A model generated the notes under the pieces. That model was given only the letters and a program-made list of their open reading frames with translations, ran no database searches and had not been told where the DNA came from. Both the position numbers and the translations under genes were made by a program. DNA of 21,740 bases from Limnospira sp050045915 (GTDB lineage: Bacteria; Cyanobacteriota; Cyanobacteriia; Cyanobacteriales; Microcoleaceae): contig JBNGCR010000085.1 of NCBI GenBank assembly GCA_050045915.1, positions 1-21,740 on the forward strand. Reading direction: 5' to 3'. This document shows, one piece after another, positions 1-7,484 of the stretch (position 1 is the first letter of the stretch; the number at the start of each line of letters is the position of its first letter).

Positions 1-48
1 TTTCAGGAGGGACAAGGAAAACCTGGAATTATAATGGTTTGAGCGGAC

Positions 49-183
49 ATGATATTACCCGGTGAATTTCATAAAGATCCGGCCGATCGCATCCTGGTGG
101 CGATCGCCCGACGATACGACATATTGATCGTCAGCCGCGATGAAAAAATCCGGAATTATCCCCACGTCAAAACGATCTGGTAA
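49..183 (+). pseudogene. C-terminal remnant of a PIN-domain (VapC-like) toxin
   Basis: The frame reads MILPGEFHKDPADRILVAIA, then a stretch with SRDEKI, and ends YPHVKTIW before TAA at 181-183. The order LPGEFHxDPADR(I/L)xVAxA ... (T/S)RDEKI ... YP(H)V is the typical C-terminal third of VapC-type PIN ribonucleases, including the conserved acidic residue of DPADR and the later D of RDEKI. The N-terminal two thirds, with the first catalytic aspartates, are absent: the same frame has a TGA at 40-42, and neither other plus frame in 1-48 resembles a PIN domain. This is therefore either a decayed toxin gene or the end of a gene frameshifted just upstream of the window. No antitoxin is visible beside it. 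Family assignment is fairly secure; the pseudogene call is inference. Confidence 0.6.
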
Positions 184-211
184 TCCAATAATGCACGGGA
201 TTCATTCAACT

Positions 212-1894
212 TTACTGTTCCGCCATGCGATCGAGGCGTTCCCGAATGGAGAGGTTGAGAAGCGATCGCAAAAACAGCACGATTCCCACCCCGGAAACCG
301 CCAGCACGAAAACCCCCCACCCCGTCTCTCCGGCGACGAGCAACACCACCCCGGAAAGCAACGTAAACCCTGCCCAGCAGGCGTGAATGAGGGCTTTGAT
401 GGCGAAATTGATCCGTCTCAGGGCGCGATCGCTCTCGATGGAACGCACCCGAAACTTTAATTCTCCCTCCTCAATACGCTGTTCTAAACGCTGAATTAAC
501 ACTTCCGCCCGACTCGGCTGCCGCAACTTGTATTGCACGAATTCCCGCGCCTGTTTCGTCAATTCTCCCACAAAACTGCCCCGATCTTGTCTGGCGATGG
601 TGAGACTTTTAATAAACGGTTGGGCAGAATCGACCAAATTATATTGGGGGTCGAGGGTGCGGGCAACGCCGTCGAGAGTCGTGATGGATTTGAGGATAAA
701 TGTCATCTCAGCCGGCAGGCGAAAGGGCTGCTGTTCAAACATGATATAAACTTCATCTTTGATGACGTTGAAGGCTTGGAAATCGATGGGTTTTTCCGTA
801 AATTCATCCAACACGAACCGCAGCAGCCGCTTCACGGGGGTCATGTCGGGCATGGGTTCCACTAAACCGATGTCCACCAAGGTATCGAGCACCACCTCCG
901 CGTCCTTCCGCAGGACGGCAAAAAAGGTGCGGATCATCTGATCTTTCGCCAGGGGTTTGACTTCAGCCATCATGCCGAAATCATAAAAAATTAAGCTGCC
1001 GTCGGAATTGACAGCGATATTGCCGGGATGGGGATCGGCCTGGAAAAAGCCGTCCTGCAAAATCTGTTTGAGGTAGCAACAGATCCCCAACTGGTTGATC
1101 CGCTTGATGTCGATGTCGCAGGCTTGCAGGGTTTTGCGATCGTCAACTTTGATACCCGGTAAGTATTCCAAGGTCAAGACTTTGTTGGTGCTGTATTCCC
1201 AGTAAACTTTGGGGACAACGATACCGGGATAATTTTTAAAATTCTCTCGGAACCGATCCGCGTTTTTTCCCTCTTTGATATAGTCGATTTCTTGATAGAG
1301 AATCAGGAAGAATTCGTTGTAGATGGCATCGAGATCGTAGAGTCGCGCCCAACTGAAGCAGCGCTGACAAAAGCGGATCACGCGACGGACGGCCTGCATA
1401 TCCAGGTCGAAGAGTTCTTTGAGTCCCGGACGCTGCACTTTGACGATCACCTGTTCCCCGGTGTGCAATTTTGCCCGGTGTACCTGCCCGAGGCTGGCGG
1501 CGGCGAGGGGGCGTTCGTTGAAGTCGCGGTAGAGGCTGAAGAGGGAATTTCCGAGTTCCGACTCGATGATGGCGACGGCGCGATCGGCGCTGAAAGAGGG
1601 GACTTTATCTTGGAGTTTTTCCAACTCTTCGACGTATTCCAAAGGGAGGATGTCGGCGCGGGTGGAGAGGGCCTGTCCGAATTTGATGAACGTCGGGCCG
1701 AGATCGAGGAGGGTTTGCACCAACCACTTCGCCCGCTTGCGTTTGGTGGCGGCGGTGTTATCTCCGAGGGTGCGATCGCGCCACAAGAAAAACATGAACT
1801 TCCCGGCGGCAGAAAAAACGTCGATCTGTCGGGTGAGGGGGGAATATTTCGTTCGCTGCCAGCGGAGGGGTTTCGGTGATTTCCGGGTGAGCAT
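212..1894 (-). CDS. ABC1/UbiB/AarF-family atypical kinase, membrane-anchored
   Basis: A 560-residue protein with the whole ABC1 signature. The KxGQ motif is KFGQ at residues 71-74, followed by ALSTRADILP. The alanine-rich loop that replaces the glycine loop is AAASLGQVHRA (about 131-141). The nucleotide-binding lysine is in VIVKVQRPG (K152). The catalytic loop is QADPHPGN (D287, N292) and the DFG motif is YDFGMM (D305). The C-terminus has two hydrophobic segments (about 508-550) separated by a short GETGWG turn, giving a membrane anchor. Bacterial UbiB acts in quinone biosynthesis, and the plastid and cyanobacterial ABC1K proteins act in prenyl-lipid and quinone metabolism; cyanobacteria carry several paralogues, so the exact substrate cannot be assigned. 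The ATG at 1892-1894 is the only sensible start but has no clear Shine-Dalgarno. The L,D-transpeptidase gene lies 137 bases upstream on the same strand. Confidence 0.93.
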   Translation of the reverse strand: MLTRKSPKPLRWQRTKYSPLTRQIDVFSAAGKFMFFLWRDRTLGDNTAATKRKRAKWLVQTLLDLGPTFIKFGQALSTRADILPLEYVEELEKLQDKVPSFSADRAVAIIESELGNSLFSLYRDFNERPLAAASLGQVHRAKLHTGEQVIVKVQRPGLKELFDLDMQAVRRVIRFCQRCFSWARLYDLDAIYNEFFLILYQEIDYIKEGKNADRFRENFKNYPGIVVPKVYWEYSTNKVLTLEYLPGIKVDDRKTLQACDIDIKRINQLGICCYLKQILQDGFFQADPHPGNIAVNSDGSLIFYDFGMMAEVKPLAKDQMIRTFFAVLRKDAEVVLDTLVDIGLVEPMPDMTPVKRLLRFVLDEFTEKPIDFQAFNVIKDEVYIMFEQQPFRLPAEMTFILKSITTLDGVARTLDPQYNLVDSAQPFIKSLTIARQDRGSFVGELTKQAREFVQYKLRQPSRAEVLIQRLEQRIEEGELKFRVRSIESDRALRRINFAIKALIHACWAGFTLLSGVVLLVAGETGWGVFVLAVSGVGIVLFLRSLLNLSIRERLDRMAEQ

Positions 1895-2031
1895 TCGAGG
1901 ATTTCAGGTCATCAGCCCATTTAAAAAGGGTTATCGCAATCGATCGCGGGTCGGGTGAGGTGATCGTCGGCAATCCTTGGGTCTGATTTGATACTATCAC
2001 GGATTCGGACGCTGAAATTTCGCGGAAACGC

Positions 2032-2700
2032 TCAGGGTTCGACGGTGACGGGGGTGCCGATGCGGACTTTCTCAAACAGGGCGAGCACGTCGCGATTTAA
2101 CATCCGGACGCAGCCGTGGGAGGCGGCCCGCCCCACCGTGTCTTCGTCGGGGGTACCGTGAAATCCGATGAAGTTGGTGCCGTCGGTCCAAAACCCGATC
2201 CAGCGACTGCCGAGGGGATTGTCGGGCCCGGGGGGGATCAGATCTCCGGTGAAGGGATGCTGCCAGGTGGGATTTCGGACCAGTTGGATGACTTTATGTC
2301 GGCCGACGGGGGTTTCCCAGCCGCTGCGGCCGATCGCGATCGGGTAGCTGGCCAGGAGGCGATCGCTCTGGTAAACGTAAACCCGCCGTTCTCCCAACCG
2401 GATCACCAATTCCACGGTAGCCGACAGGGGTTGCAACTCGGTCGCGTCAACTCCCGGGGTGGCAAATTTGGTGGGAAGTCCGGTTTTGCCGGAAGTGGTA
2501 TCTGCAAAGGCGGCGGAGGTGAGATCAGTGGCAAAGGAGGGCAGCAATATCGCCGGACTCAACGCGACAGATAGAAGCGATTTCAGGAGAAATTGACAGT
2601 TGACAATTGACAATGGATAATGAATTCCCCTCCCACAATTCCCGACTCCCGACTCCCGACTCCCGACTCCCGCTTTTCGATTCCCTTCTCCTCTCGCCAT
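2032..2700 (-). CDS. Exported L,D-transpeptidase (YkuD domain)
   Basis: The C-terminal half is a YkuD catalytic domain. It starts near VELVIRLGERRVYVYQ, has GWETPVGRHKV and NPLGSRWIGFW, and ends with the active-site signature HGT...SHGCVRM, where C is the nucleophile 26 residues from the C-terminus. Such enzymes make 3-3 peptidoglycan cross-links or anchor proteins to peptidoglycan in the periplasm. A hydrophobic stretch (SLLSVALSPAILLPSF) followed by small residues ending AAFA looks like a signal peptide. The start is uncertain. The ATG at 2698-2700 leads into about 35 residues encoded by heptamer repeats (AGVGSRESGVGN and so on), which are unlikely in an ancestral N-terminus. Alternatives are TTG at 2611-2613, with GGGAGGGG 13 bases upstream, or a lost ATG at the codon now reading CTG just before AAATCGCTT. 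The ABC1 kinase gene follows on the same strand. Confidence 0.9.
   Translation of the reverse strand: MARGEGNRKAGVGSRESGVGNCGRGIHYPLSIVNCQFLLKSLLSVALSPAILLPSFATDLTSAAFADTTSGKTGLPTKFATPGVDATELQPLSATVELVIRLGERRVYVYQSDRLLASYPIAIGRSGWETPVGRHKVIQLVRNPTWQHPFTGDLIPPGPDNPLGSRWIGFWTDGTNFIGFHGTPDEDTVGRAASHGCVRMLNRDVLALFEKVRIGTPVTVEP
2592..2675. repeat. Two adjacent heptanucleotide tandem repeats (STRR)
   Basis: Read on the plus strand, 2592-2619 is a run of (A/G)TTGACA units (ATTGACA, GTTGACA, ATTGACA, then ATGGATA). Positions 2641-2668 are four perfect CCCGACT units followed by a degenerate CCCGCTT. Both have a strict 7-base period. They lie inside the 5' part of the L,D-transpeptidase frame. Short tandem heptamers of this kind are a known class of cyanobacterial dispersed repeat. 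Confidence 0.9.
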
Positions 2701-2906
2701 AACCGTTGTCAACCCATCAACTCGGCTGAACGACCAAATCTTGTTAGACTGTATAGCATATACACAACTGTCGCTATTCTACAAGCAGCGCTCCCGAGCC
2801 GGGTGATAATTGCTCCGTGCTTCAGGATGCATCACGGTGGGAGTTATAGCCTGTCAAATTGAACGAAGGTCGTTGTAGTCGTTGAACCTATCATCCCCAT
2901 CAGCCC

Positions 2907-3935
2907 ATGTTAGCGAATTCTCAAACGGGGGGGGCGGGTCATTTGGATTCCGGACAGATTTTTCCTTTAGTCGATAGCATTTTGCCCTTTGAAGTCTGTC
3001 TTCACCACCAAATTCTGCCCCTTTCTCTCAAAGATAATACCCTGTGTTTGGGTGTCGTCAATCCCGAGGACGAGGTGGCTCTCAACTATGCCCACCAGAT
3101 CTTGGCCTATCTCAATTGTTCCGTCGTGACCCGGCAAATTGGCGCGGAGGAACACCGATCGCTCCTGTCGGCTTACCTGTACCACAATACCGATAAACCG
3201 GGAGATGAAAGCGCCTCGGAAACCGCGATCGCGCCCCCCCCAGATCTGCCCAAAACGGCTGCGACCCCTGTCCCGAAGCGATCGCCCGCCCGGGAAAAAT
3301 CCCCCGTCGCCAACGAAATGTTGCCCCGGTTGGAGTTGAACCCCAAACACTTGGGTTCTCCGCCGGAAGCGATCGCCCAACTGTCGCCGCCGGCGCTGTT
3401 GCCGGAGTTGCTGGCCCGGGTCTTAGCCGGGGGGATCGGCCGGCTCTATTTTGAACGGCAAGAGTCGAAGGGGCGGATTCTGTGGAGTCAAGATGGAGTG
3501 CTCCAATCCATCCTGGACGACTTGGAACCCGCCCACTTTCAGGGGGTGATCAACGAACTGAAACGGTTGGTGAAGATGCCCCTGCTTCCGGTTTCCCAGG
3601 CTAAACAGATGGACATCGAGCGGGTCTACCGCAATACCCACCTGCTGCTCCGCCTGCGGGTCGTCCCCGGAACCCACGGGGAGGAGGCGAATTTGCAGGT
3701 GTTGCGGGGGGCGGCGCTGAAGTTTTACCAGCAGCAGCAACTCTCGAAGCTGAGTTTGGACGGCCTGCGGTTGGCGCAACAGTTGCAGAAGAAACTCAAT
3801 GAAATTCAAGTCCGCTGCGCTTCGGCCACCCTGTCTTCCGAGAATTTGCCGCTGCTGCACCAGTTGCTCAAAAATGTCACCCACCAGGTGGAACTGCTGA
3901 TCGAACAGAGCGACAAGCCCCCGGATGGGGAGTAG
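2907..3935 (+). CDS. PilB/GspE-like protein with N-terminal domains only, no ATPase domain
   Basis: A 342-residue protein. Residues about 16-82 (IFPLVDSILPFEVCLHHQILPLSLKDN, then VVNPEDEVALNYAHQI) match the second half of the MshEN/GspE-N fold of type II secretion and type IV pilus assembly ATPases. A proline-rich linker (about 95-160) follows. Residues about 163-275 resemble the N2 domain of PilB: LLPELLARVLAGGIGRLYFE, RILWSQDGVLQSIL, then RLRVVPGTHGEEANLQVLRG. In full-length PilB that region leads into the Walker A ATPase core; here the protein ends with about 65 helical residues and no P-loop. It cannot be a pilus motor as it stands. A regulatory or scaffolding role in pilus or secretion function is inference. 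The start ATG is at 2907-2909, directly after CAGCCC. A heptamer repeat begins six bases after the stop. Confidence 0.75.
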   Translation: MLANSQTGGAGHLDSGQIFPLVDSILPFEVCLHHQILPLSLKDNTLCLGVVNPEDEVALNYAHQILAYLNCSVVTRQIGAEEHRSLLSAYLYHNTDKPGDESASETAIAPPPDLPKTAATPVPKRSPAREKSPVANEMLPRLELNPKHLGSPPEAIAQLSPPALLPELLARVLAGGIGRLYFERQESKGRILWSQDGVLQSILDDLEPAHFQGVINELKRLVKMPLLPVSQAKQMDIERVYRNTHLLLRLRVVPGTHGEEANLQVLRGAALKFYQQQQLSKLSLDGLRLAQQLQKKLNEIQVRCASATLSSENLPLLHQLLKNVTHQVELLIEQSDKPPDGE

Positions 3936-3941
3936 GGAATA

Positions 3942-4015
3942 ATTGATAATTGATAATTGATAATTGACAATTATCAATTTCCCTACACCCTACACCCTAC
4001 ACCCTACACCCTAAT
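3942..4015. repeat. Double heptamer STRR filling a convergent gene junction
   Basis: ATTGATA occurs three times, followed by ATTGACA and ATTATCA (3942-3976). After a four-base spacer come four perfect CCCTACA units and a degenerate CCCTAAT (3981-4015). The array spans almost the entire 79-base space between the plus-strand PilB-like gene and the minus-strand DAHP synthase gene; its last base is part of the TAA of the latter. Confidence 0.92.
3955..3979. terminator. Possible bidirectional terminator hairpin inside the STRR
   Basis: AATTGATAATTG (3955-3966) and CAATTATCAATT (3968-3979) are perfect 12-base inverted arms around one base. The hairpin lies between two convergent genes and could stop transcription from both sides. 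It is AT-only-rich, so the stem is weak, and there is no long T tract; the call is tentative. Confidence 0.35.
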
Positions 4016-5076
4016 TAAGCGGGAATTGGGACGGGCTGTTGCCAGCGGTTTACGGCGCCGCCGATGATACCCAGGTCGTTCATCAGGCGATCGAAGTTGT
4101 CGGGGGTGAGGGATTGGGGGCCGTCGGAGAGGGCTTTGGCTGGGTTGGGGTGGACTTCGATCATCAGCGAGTCCGTCCCCGCTGCGATCGCGGCTTTGGC
4201 CATTGCCGGGACGTGTTCGGCGAATCCGGTGCCGTGGCTGGGGTCGATCATGATCGGCAGGTGGGTGAGCGCGCGCAGTACCGGAAGCACGGATAAATCT
4301 AACGTGTTGCGGGTGTACTGGCGATCGAAGGTGCGGATGCCGCGCTCGCACAGGATAACGTTGGGGTTCCCCGCCGCCAAAATATATTCCGCCGCCATCA
4401 GCCACTCCTCGATGGTGGCCGACATCCCCCGCTTCAACAAAACGGGTTTGTCCTGGGCGCCGACCTTCTTGAGCAGGGAAAAATTCTGCATATTGCGGGC
4501 GCCGATTTGGATCACGTCGGCGACCTCGGATAATTTTTCCAGGTCGTCGGCGTCCATCAATTCCGTGATCACGCCCAGTCCCGAGGCTTCCCGGGCTGCC
4601 GCCAGCAGGTTCAGCGCACTTTCTCCGTGTCCTTGGAACGCATAGGGAGAAGTCCGGGGCTTGTAGGCGCCGCCCCGCAGGAATTTAGCCCCCGCCGCCT
4701 TCACCCGCAGGGCTGTCTCGACGATCATCTCCTCATTTTCCACCGAGCACGGTCCGGCGACCACGACGATCGGCCGGTTGTGGCCGAAGTAGACGGTCCC
4801 TTCCGGGGTGGTGACGGGGATATCGCTGGGTTCACCGTGGCGGTACTCCAGGCTGACCCGCTTGTAGGGCTTTTCGACCCGCAGCACCTGCTCGATAAAG
4901 GGGCTCATTTCCTGAAGTTGCAGGGGGTCGAGGCCCGCCGTCTCTCCCACCAGGCCGATGACGACTTTGTGCTTGCCGACAATTTTTTCCGGGGTCAGCC
5001 CCCAGTTCGTGCTGAGGTCGTCACTGAGACGCTCGATTTCGGCTTCGGGGGAGCCAACCTTCATTACAATAATCAT
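4015..5076 (-). CDS. aroF: 3-deoxy-7-phosphoheptulonate (DAHP) synthase, AroA(beta)/AroF type with N-terminal ferredoxin-like domain
   Basis: Catalyses condensation of phosphoenolpyruvate and erythrose 4-phosphate, the first step of the shikimate pathway, in the cytoplasm. The 353-residue protein has an N-terminal ferredoxin-like regulatory domain (residues 1-about 70, MIIVMKVGSPEAEIE...) and then the TIM-barrel catalytic domain. Recognisable motifs are VVAGPCSVE (C110, metal ligand), GGAYKPRTSPYAFQG (139-149), IQIGARNMQNFSLL, LLKRGMSATIEEWL, ILCERGIRTF, MIDPSHGTG (H281) and MIEVHPNPAKALSDGPQSL (E307, D318). This is the type I-beta form typical of cyanobacteria and Bacillus. In the family the N-terminal domain carries feedback control. 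Length and all motifs are intact. The ATG at 5074-5076 begins the conserved MIIVMK. It appears monocistronic, with a 7-7-7 inverted repeat about 105 bases upstream. Confidence 0.97.
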   Translation of the reverse strand: MIIVMKVGSPEAEIERLSDDLSTNWGLTPEKIVGKHKVVIGLVGETAGLDPLQLQEMSPFIEQVLRVEKPYKRVSLEYRHGEPSDIPVTTPEGTVYFGHNRPIVVVAGPCSVENEEMIVETALRVKAAGAKFLRGGAYKPRTSPYAFQGHGESALNLLAAAREASGLGVITELMDADDLEKLSEVADVIQIGARNMQNFSLLKKVGAQDKPVLLKRGMSATIEEWLMAAEYILAAGNPNVILCERGIRTFDRQYTRNTLDLSVLPVLRALTHLPIMIDPSHGTGFAEHVPAMAKAAIAAGTDSLMIEVHPNPAKALSDGPQSLTPDNFDRLMNDLGIIGGAVNRWQQPVPIPA

Positions 5077-5179
5077 GGATGGTCTGTCAACTGATTTTAG
5101 GTTTGCAAGGGTCGGTTGGGCAATGTTCCTAAAGAATTGACGATTTGAGTGAAAACGATGCCCGACTCGACCTTAACTT

Positions 5180-5200
5180 TAACGTATGGCAGTTACGTTA
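5180..5200. promoter_or_regulatory. Perfect inverted repeat upstream of aroF, candidate operator
   Basis: TAACGTA-N7-TACGTTA is a perfect 7-base dyad with a 7-base spacer (TGGCAGT). It lies 104 bases upstream of the aroF start and 20 bases beyond the pam68 stop. On the minus strand a TATAAC hexamer (5197-5202) overlaps one arm, compatible with a -10 element for aroF, although no good -35 is seen. The spacing (GTA-N7-TAC) misses the NtcA consensus GTA-N8-TAC by one base. A weak terminator for pam68 is the alternative, but no T tract follows on that strand. Confidence 0.4.
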
Positions 5201-5220
5201 TATTTTAGAGTTGTTAAATC

Positions 5221-5739
5221 TTAATTTTTGTTGGATTTCTGTTGGCGATTGGCTTTCCAGGCCTCTACCATGCGCCCGAAGTTGACCCGAAACTCCCGCC
5301 AGCCGACGAGACTTCCCGTTTCGTTTTCATCCCAGGAGGCGGAGAGGACGCCGTAGCTGAGTCCGACGACGCTGAGGCCGAAACACCCCATACTCACCAG
5401 GACGACGGCGGTGTTGGGGAGGGGAAACAGTTCGTTGGTGACGATGAAGTAGCTACCGACGAAGGTGCCGATCGCCATGACAAGGGGGATTCCCGACAGA
5501 ATCACCATCCGGGACACCATCCGCTGGCTGACGACTTCCGGGATAGCCGTGTCTTCCCGCCTGGGTTGACGGCGGGGGGCGCGGGTTTCCTTGGCTTTGG
5601 CGGGTTTGCTCGGCTTTTTGGCAGTTGCGTTCTCCGGTTTTGCCGTTTCGGAGGGGGATTCCGAGTCGCGATTCGCTTGCTTTTTCCGGGATTTGGCGGG
5701 TTCAAAGGGAAGCCGTTGGCGGGGGCGATCGGAGGACAT
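5221..5739 (-). CDS. PAM68-like photosystem II assembly protein (DUF3464)
   Basis: A 172-residue protein. It has a basic, proline- and lysine-rich N-terminal region (about 1-70, starting MSSDRPRQRLPFEP), then two transmembrane segments (about 79-100 VILSGIPLVMAIGTFVG and 109-130 NTAVVLVSMGCFGLSVVG). The conserved C-terminal motif is LSASWDENETGSLVGWREF, followed by RVNFGRMVEAW. This is the PAM68 family, which in plants and in Synechocystis (Sll0933) helps assemble photosystem II in thylakoid membranes. The start at 5737-5739 is preferred because (M)xxxxxRxxLPFEP is the conserved N-terminus. An upstream ATG at 5803-5805 would add 22 atypical residues and overlap rpsO. The gene lies 62 bases downstream of rpsO on the same strand, a pairing I recall as conserved in cyanobacteria. 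Confidence 0.88.
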   Translation of the reverse strand: MSSDRPRQRLPFEPAKSRKKQANRDSESPSETAKPENATAKKPSKPAKAKETRAPRRQPRREDTAIPEVVSQRMVSRMVILSGIPLVMAIGTFVGSYFIVTNELFPLPNTAVVLVSMGCFGLSVVGLSYGVLSASWDENETGSLVGWREFRVNFGRMVEAWKANRQQKSNKN

Positions 5740-5801
5740 GATATTGTTCTGAGTGGGACGGGTGGATTGTGGGGGGATGGCGAAAGCTGCGGGAGCTCGG
5801 A

Positions 5802-6071
5802 TCAACCCCGGATTCCCAAACGGGTGATCAGGGCGCGGTAGCGCTGCTGATCTTGCTTGTAGATGTAGGCTAACAGCCGTTTCCGGCGTCCGATCATCTG
5901 CAGCAGGCCTCTGCGGGAGGAGTGATCCTTTTTGTTGGCTTTCAGGTGGGTGCTGAGGCGGTTGATGCGTTCGGTGAGCATCGCCACCTGTACGTCCGAA
6001 GAGCCGGTGTCGGTTTCGTGGGCCTGGTGTTCGGCCATGATTTGTTGCTTATCTTCCTGGGTCAGAGCCAT
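5802..6071 (-). CDS. rpsO: 30S ribosomal protein S15
   Basis: An 89-residue protein with all S15 hallmarks: TGSSDVQVAMLTERINRLS (about 22-40), LKANKKDHSSRRGLLQMIGR (43-62), RRKRLLAYIY and a final RYRALITRLGIRG. It binds 16S rRNA at the central-domain junction and is an early assembler of the 30S platform. Length is exactly that of bacterial S15. It is the first gene of a probable rpsO-pam68 unit and is divergent from the mechanosensitive channel genes across a 297-base spacer, in which I see no further gene. Confidence 0.98.
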   Translation of the reverse strand: MALTQEDKQQIMAEHQAHETDTGSSDVQVAMLTERINRLSTHLKANKKDHSSRRGLLQMIGRRKRLLAYIYKQDQQRYRALITRLGIRG

Positions 6072-6368
6072 AGGTTGAAACTCTCAAAGTTCGTAAATTG
6101 CCACAATTTTTAATCCTACCATACTCCATCGGGATTGGACGGGGGTGGCGGAGAATTTCTGTCCCGGGGGGGATGCGGTCCGGGGCGATCGCGGTTTAAG
6201 CTCGGTTTGGGGTTCCGAAACCGAGCGCCGTCCATCTCCCCGAGTCTCCGGATACCGGTTCGGGGCACAATTTTCTGCGATCGCCGCGACGATTTTTCAG
6301 GTAAAATAGACGGGGAAAACCTTTAAAATTCCGGAAATTTCTATCCCTCAGTTGATCTAAAATTGTTC

Positions 6369-7472
6369 ATGATTGACCCCACCCCAGATGTTATCGTTCT
6401 CCCCCTTGATCGTATCCTCACCGTCGGATTTGCGATTTTCGGGGCCGTCCTGGTCTTGGCCGGGTTACGGTTCTTCCCGAAACTGGTTCGAGAGGCGATG
6501 GCGCGATTTTTACCCCGCGATCGCCGCGCCAATTATCTCAATATTATCACGGATTACAAATTGCCGATCGCGATCGTCGCCGGTTTGACGTTCGGGGAAA
6601 TTCTACTGCTGACACTGCCCGATCGAATTGACGTTCCCCTGTTGGAAGTGGGCGTCAGTTTGACCCTAGCGATCGTCGCCAGTTGGCTGGCGTCCGAACT
6701 GTTCAAACAGTTTTTTGATTTATATATTATCGATGTCGCCTCCAAGCGGGGGCGCGGTATCAACAGCGAGTTTTTGATCGTCGGGAAAATTCTCGCCAAC
6801 TGCGTCATTATTCTGTTGGCGATCGTCCTGTTTGCCGAAACCCACCAGATCAATATTGTGGGATTGATCGCCAGTTTGGGAGTCGGGGGACTCGCCGTCG
6901 CCTTCGCCGCCCAAAGTACCCTCAGCCAAATCCTCGGGGGGATTGTTTTATACCTCGATCGCCCCTTTGTTGTAGACGATTATATCGGCTTGCCGGACGG
7001 CACGTTCGGGCGGGTGGAAACGATCGGTTTGCGATCGACAAAAATCCGCACGTCCGGAAAAGGAACCTTGATGATCGTCCCCAACAGTTCCCTCACCCAA
7101 CTCAACATCGAAAATTATACCGGGGCACGAAAAGTGATTTCTATCCTCGGATTGACCTTTCATCGGGCGATCGATTCCGACGAACAAGCCCTGATCCGCC
7201 AAATCATTTTAGAAAGTACGAAAAACACCTTCGGCATCGATCCCAGGGGTACCGATGTCACATTCAAAGACTTGCATGAAATGACGGGAGAACCCAAAAC
7301 CCAAGCCCAAGTCACCTTCTTTATTTTGGGTGCCAATCGCAGCAATTTAGAATTACGCCGCCAGATGCTCGATTTAGCCAGCCAGGATATCGGCCAGACG
7401 TTGAAGCAATACGGAATTGCTTTCGAGATTGACGATCAAAATATTTACGTCGATTCACCGATCACCGTTTAA
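6369..7472 (+). CDS. MscS-family mechanosensitive ion channel (first of tandem pair)
   Basis: A 367-residue protein with about four N-terminal transmembrane helices (segments beginning VIVLPLDRILTVGFAIF, YKLPIAIVAGLTFGEIL, LLEVGVSLTLAIVASWL, FLIVGKILANCVIILLAI). The pore-lining helix is rich in Gly and Ala, IASLGVGGLAVAFAAQSTLS, and runs into ILGGIVLYLDRPF. The MscS beta domain follows (GRVETIGLRSTKIRTSGKGT, then MIVPNSSL), with an alpha/beta C-terminal domain ending IYVDSPITV. These channels open under membrane tension and release solutes during hypo-osmotic shock. The ATG at 6369-6371 is preferred over an in-frame TTG two codons earlier; no Shine-Dalgarno is visible. Only 12 bases separate it from the second channel, so the two are probably co-transcribed. 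Confidence 0.94.
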   Translation: MIDPTPDVIVLPLDRILTVGFAIFGAVLVLAGLRFFPKLVREAMARFLPRDRRANYLNIITDYKLPIAIVAGLTFGEILLLTLPDRIDVPLLEVGVSLTLAIVASWLASELFKQFFDLYIIDVASKRGRGINSEFLIVGKILANCVIILLAIVLFAETHQINIVGLIASLGVGGLAVAFAAQSTLSQILGGIVLYLDRPFVVDDYIGLPDGTFGRVETIGLRSTKIRTSGKGTLMIVPNSSLTQLNIENYTGARKVISILGLTFHRAIDSDEQALIRQIILESTKNTFGIDPRGTDVTFKDLHEMTGEPKTQAQVTFFILGANRSNLELRRQMLDLASQDIGQTLKQYGIAFEIDDQNIYVDSPITV

Positions 7473-7484
7473 TTAGTCAAAAAT

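Noticed and set aside
1292..1879. 195-codon plus-strand open frame inside the ABC1 kinase gene
   Set aside because: Antisense shadow of a gene whose every motif is intact.
2592..4015. Heptamer and other direct repeats as a CRISPR array
   Set aside because: Units are 7 bases with no spacers, so this is simple tandem repetition; no cas gene is present.
5184..5196. NtcA binding site upstream of aroF
   Set aside because: The spacing is GTA-N7-TAC, one base short of the GTA-N8-TAC consensus.
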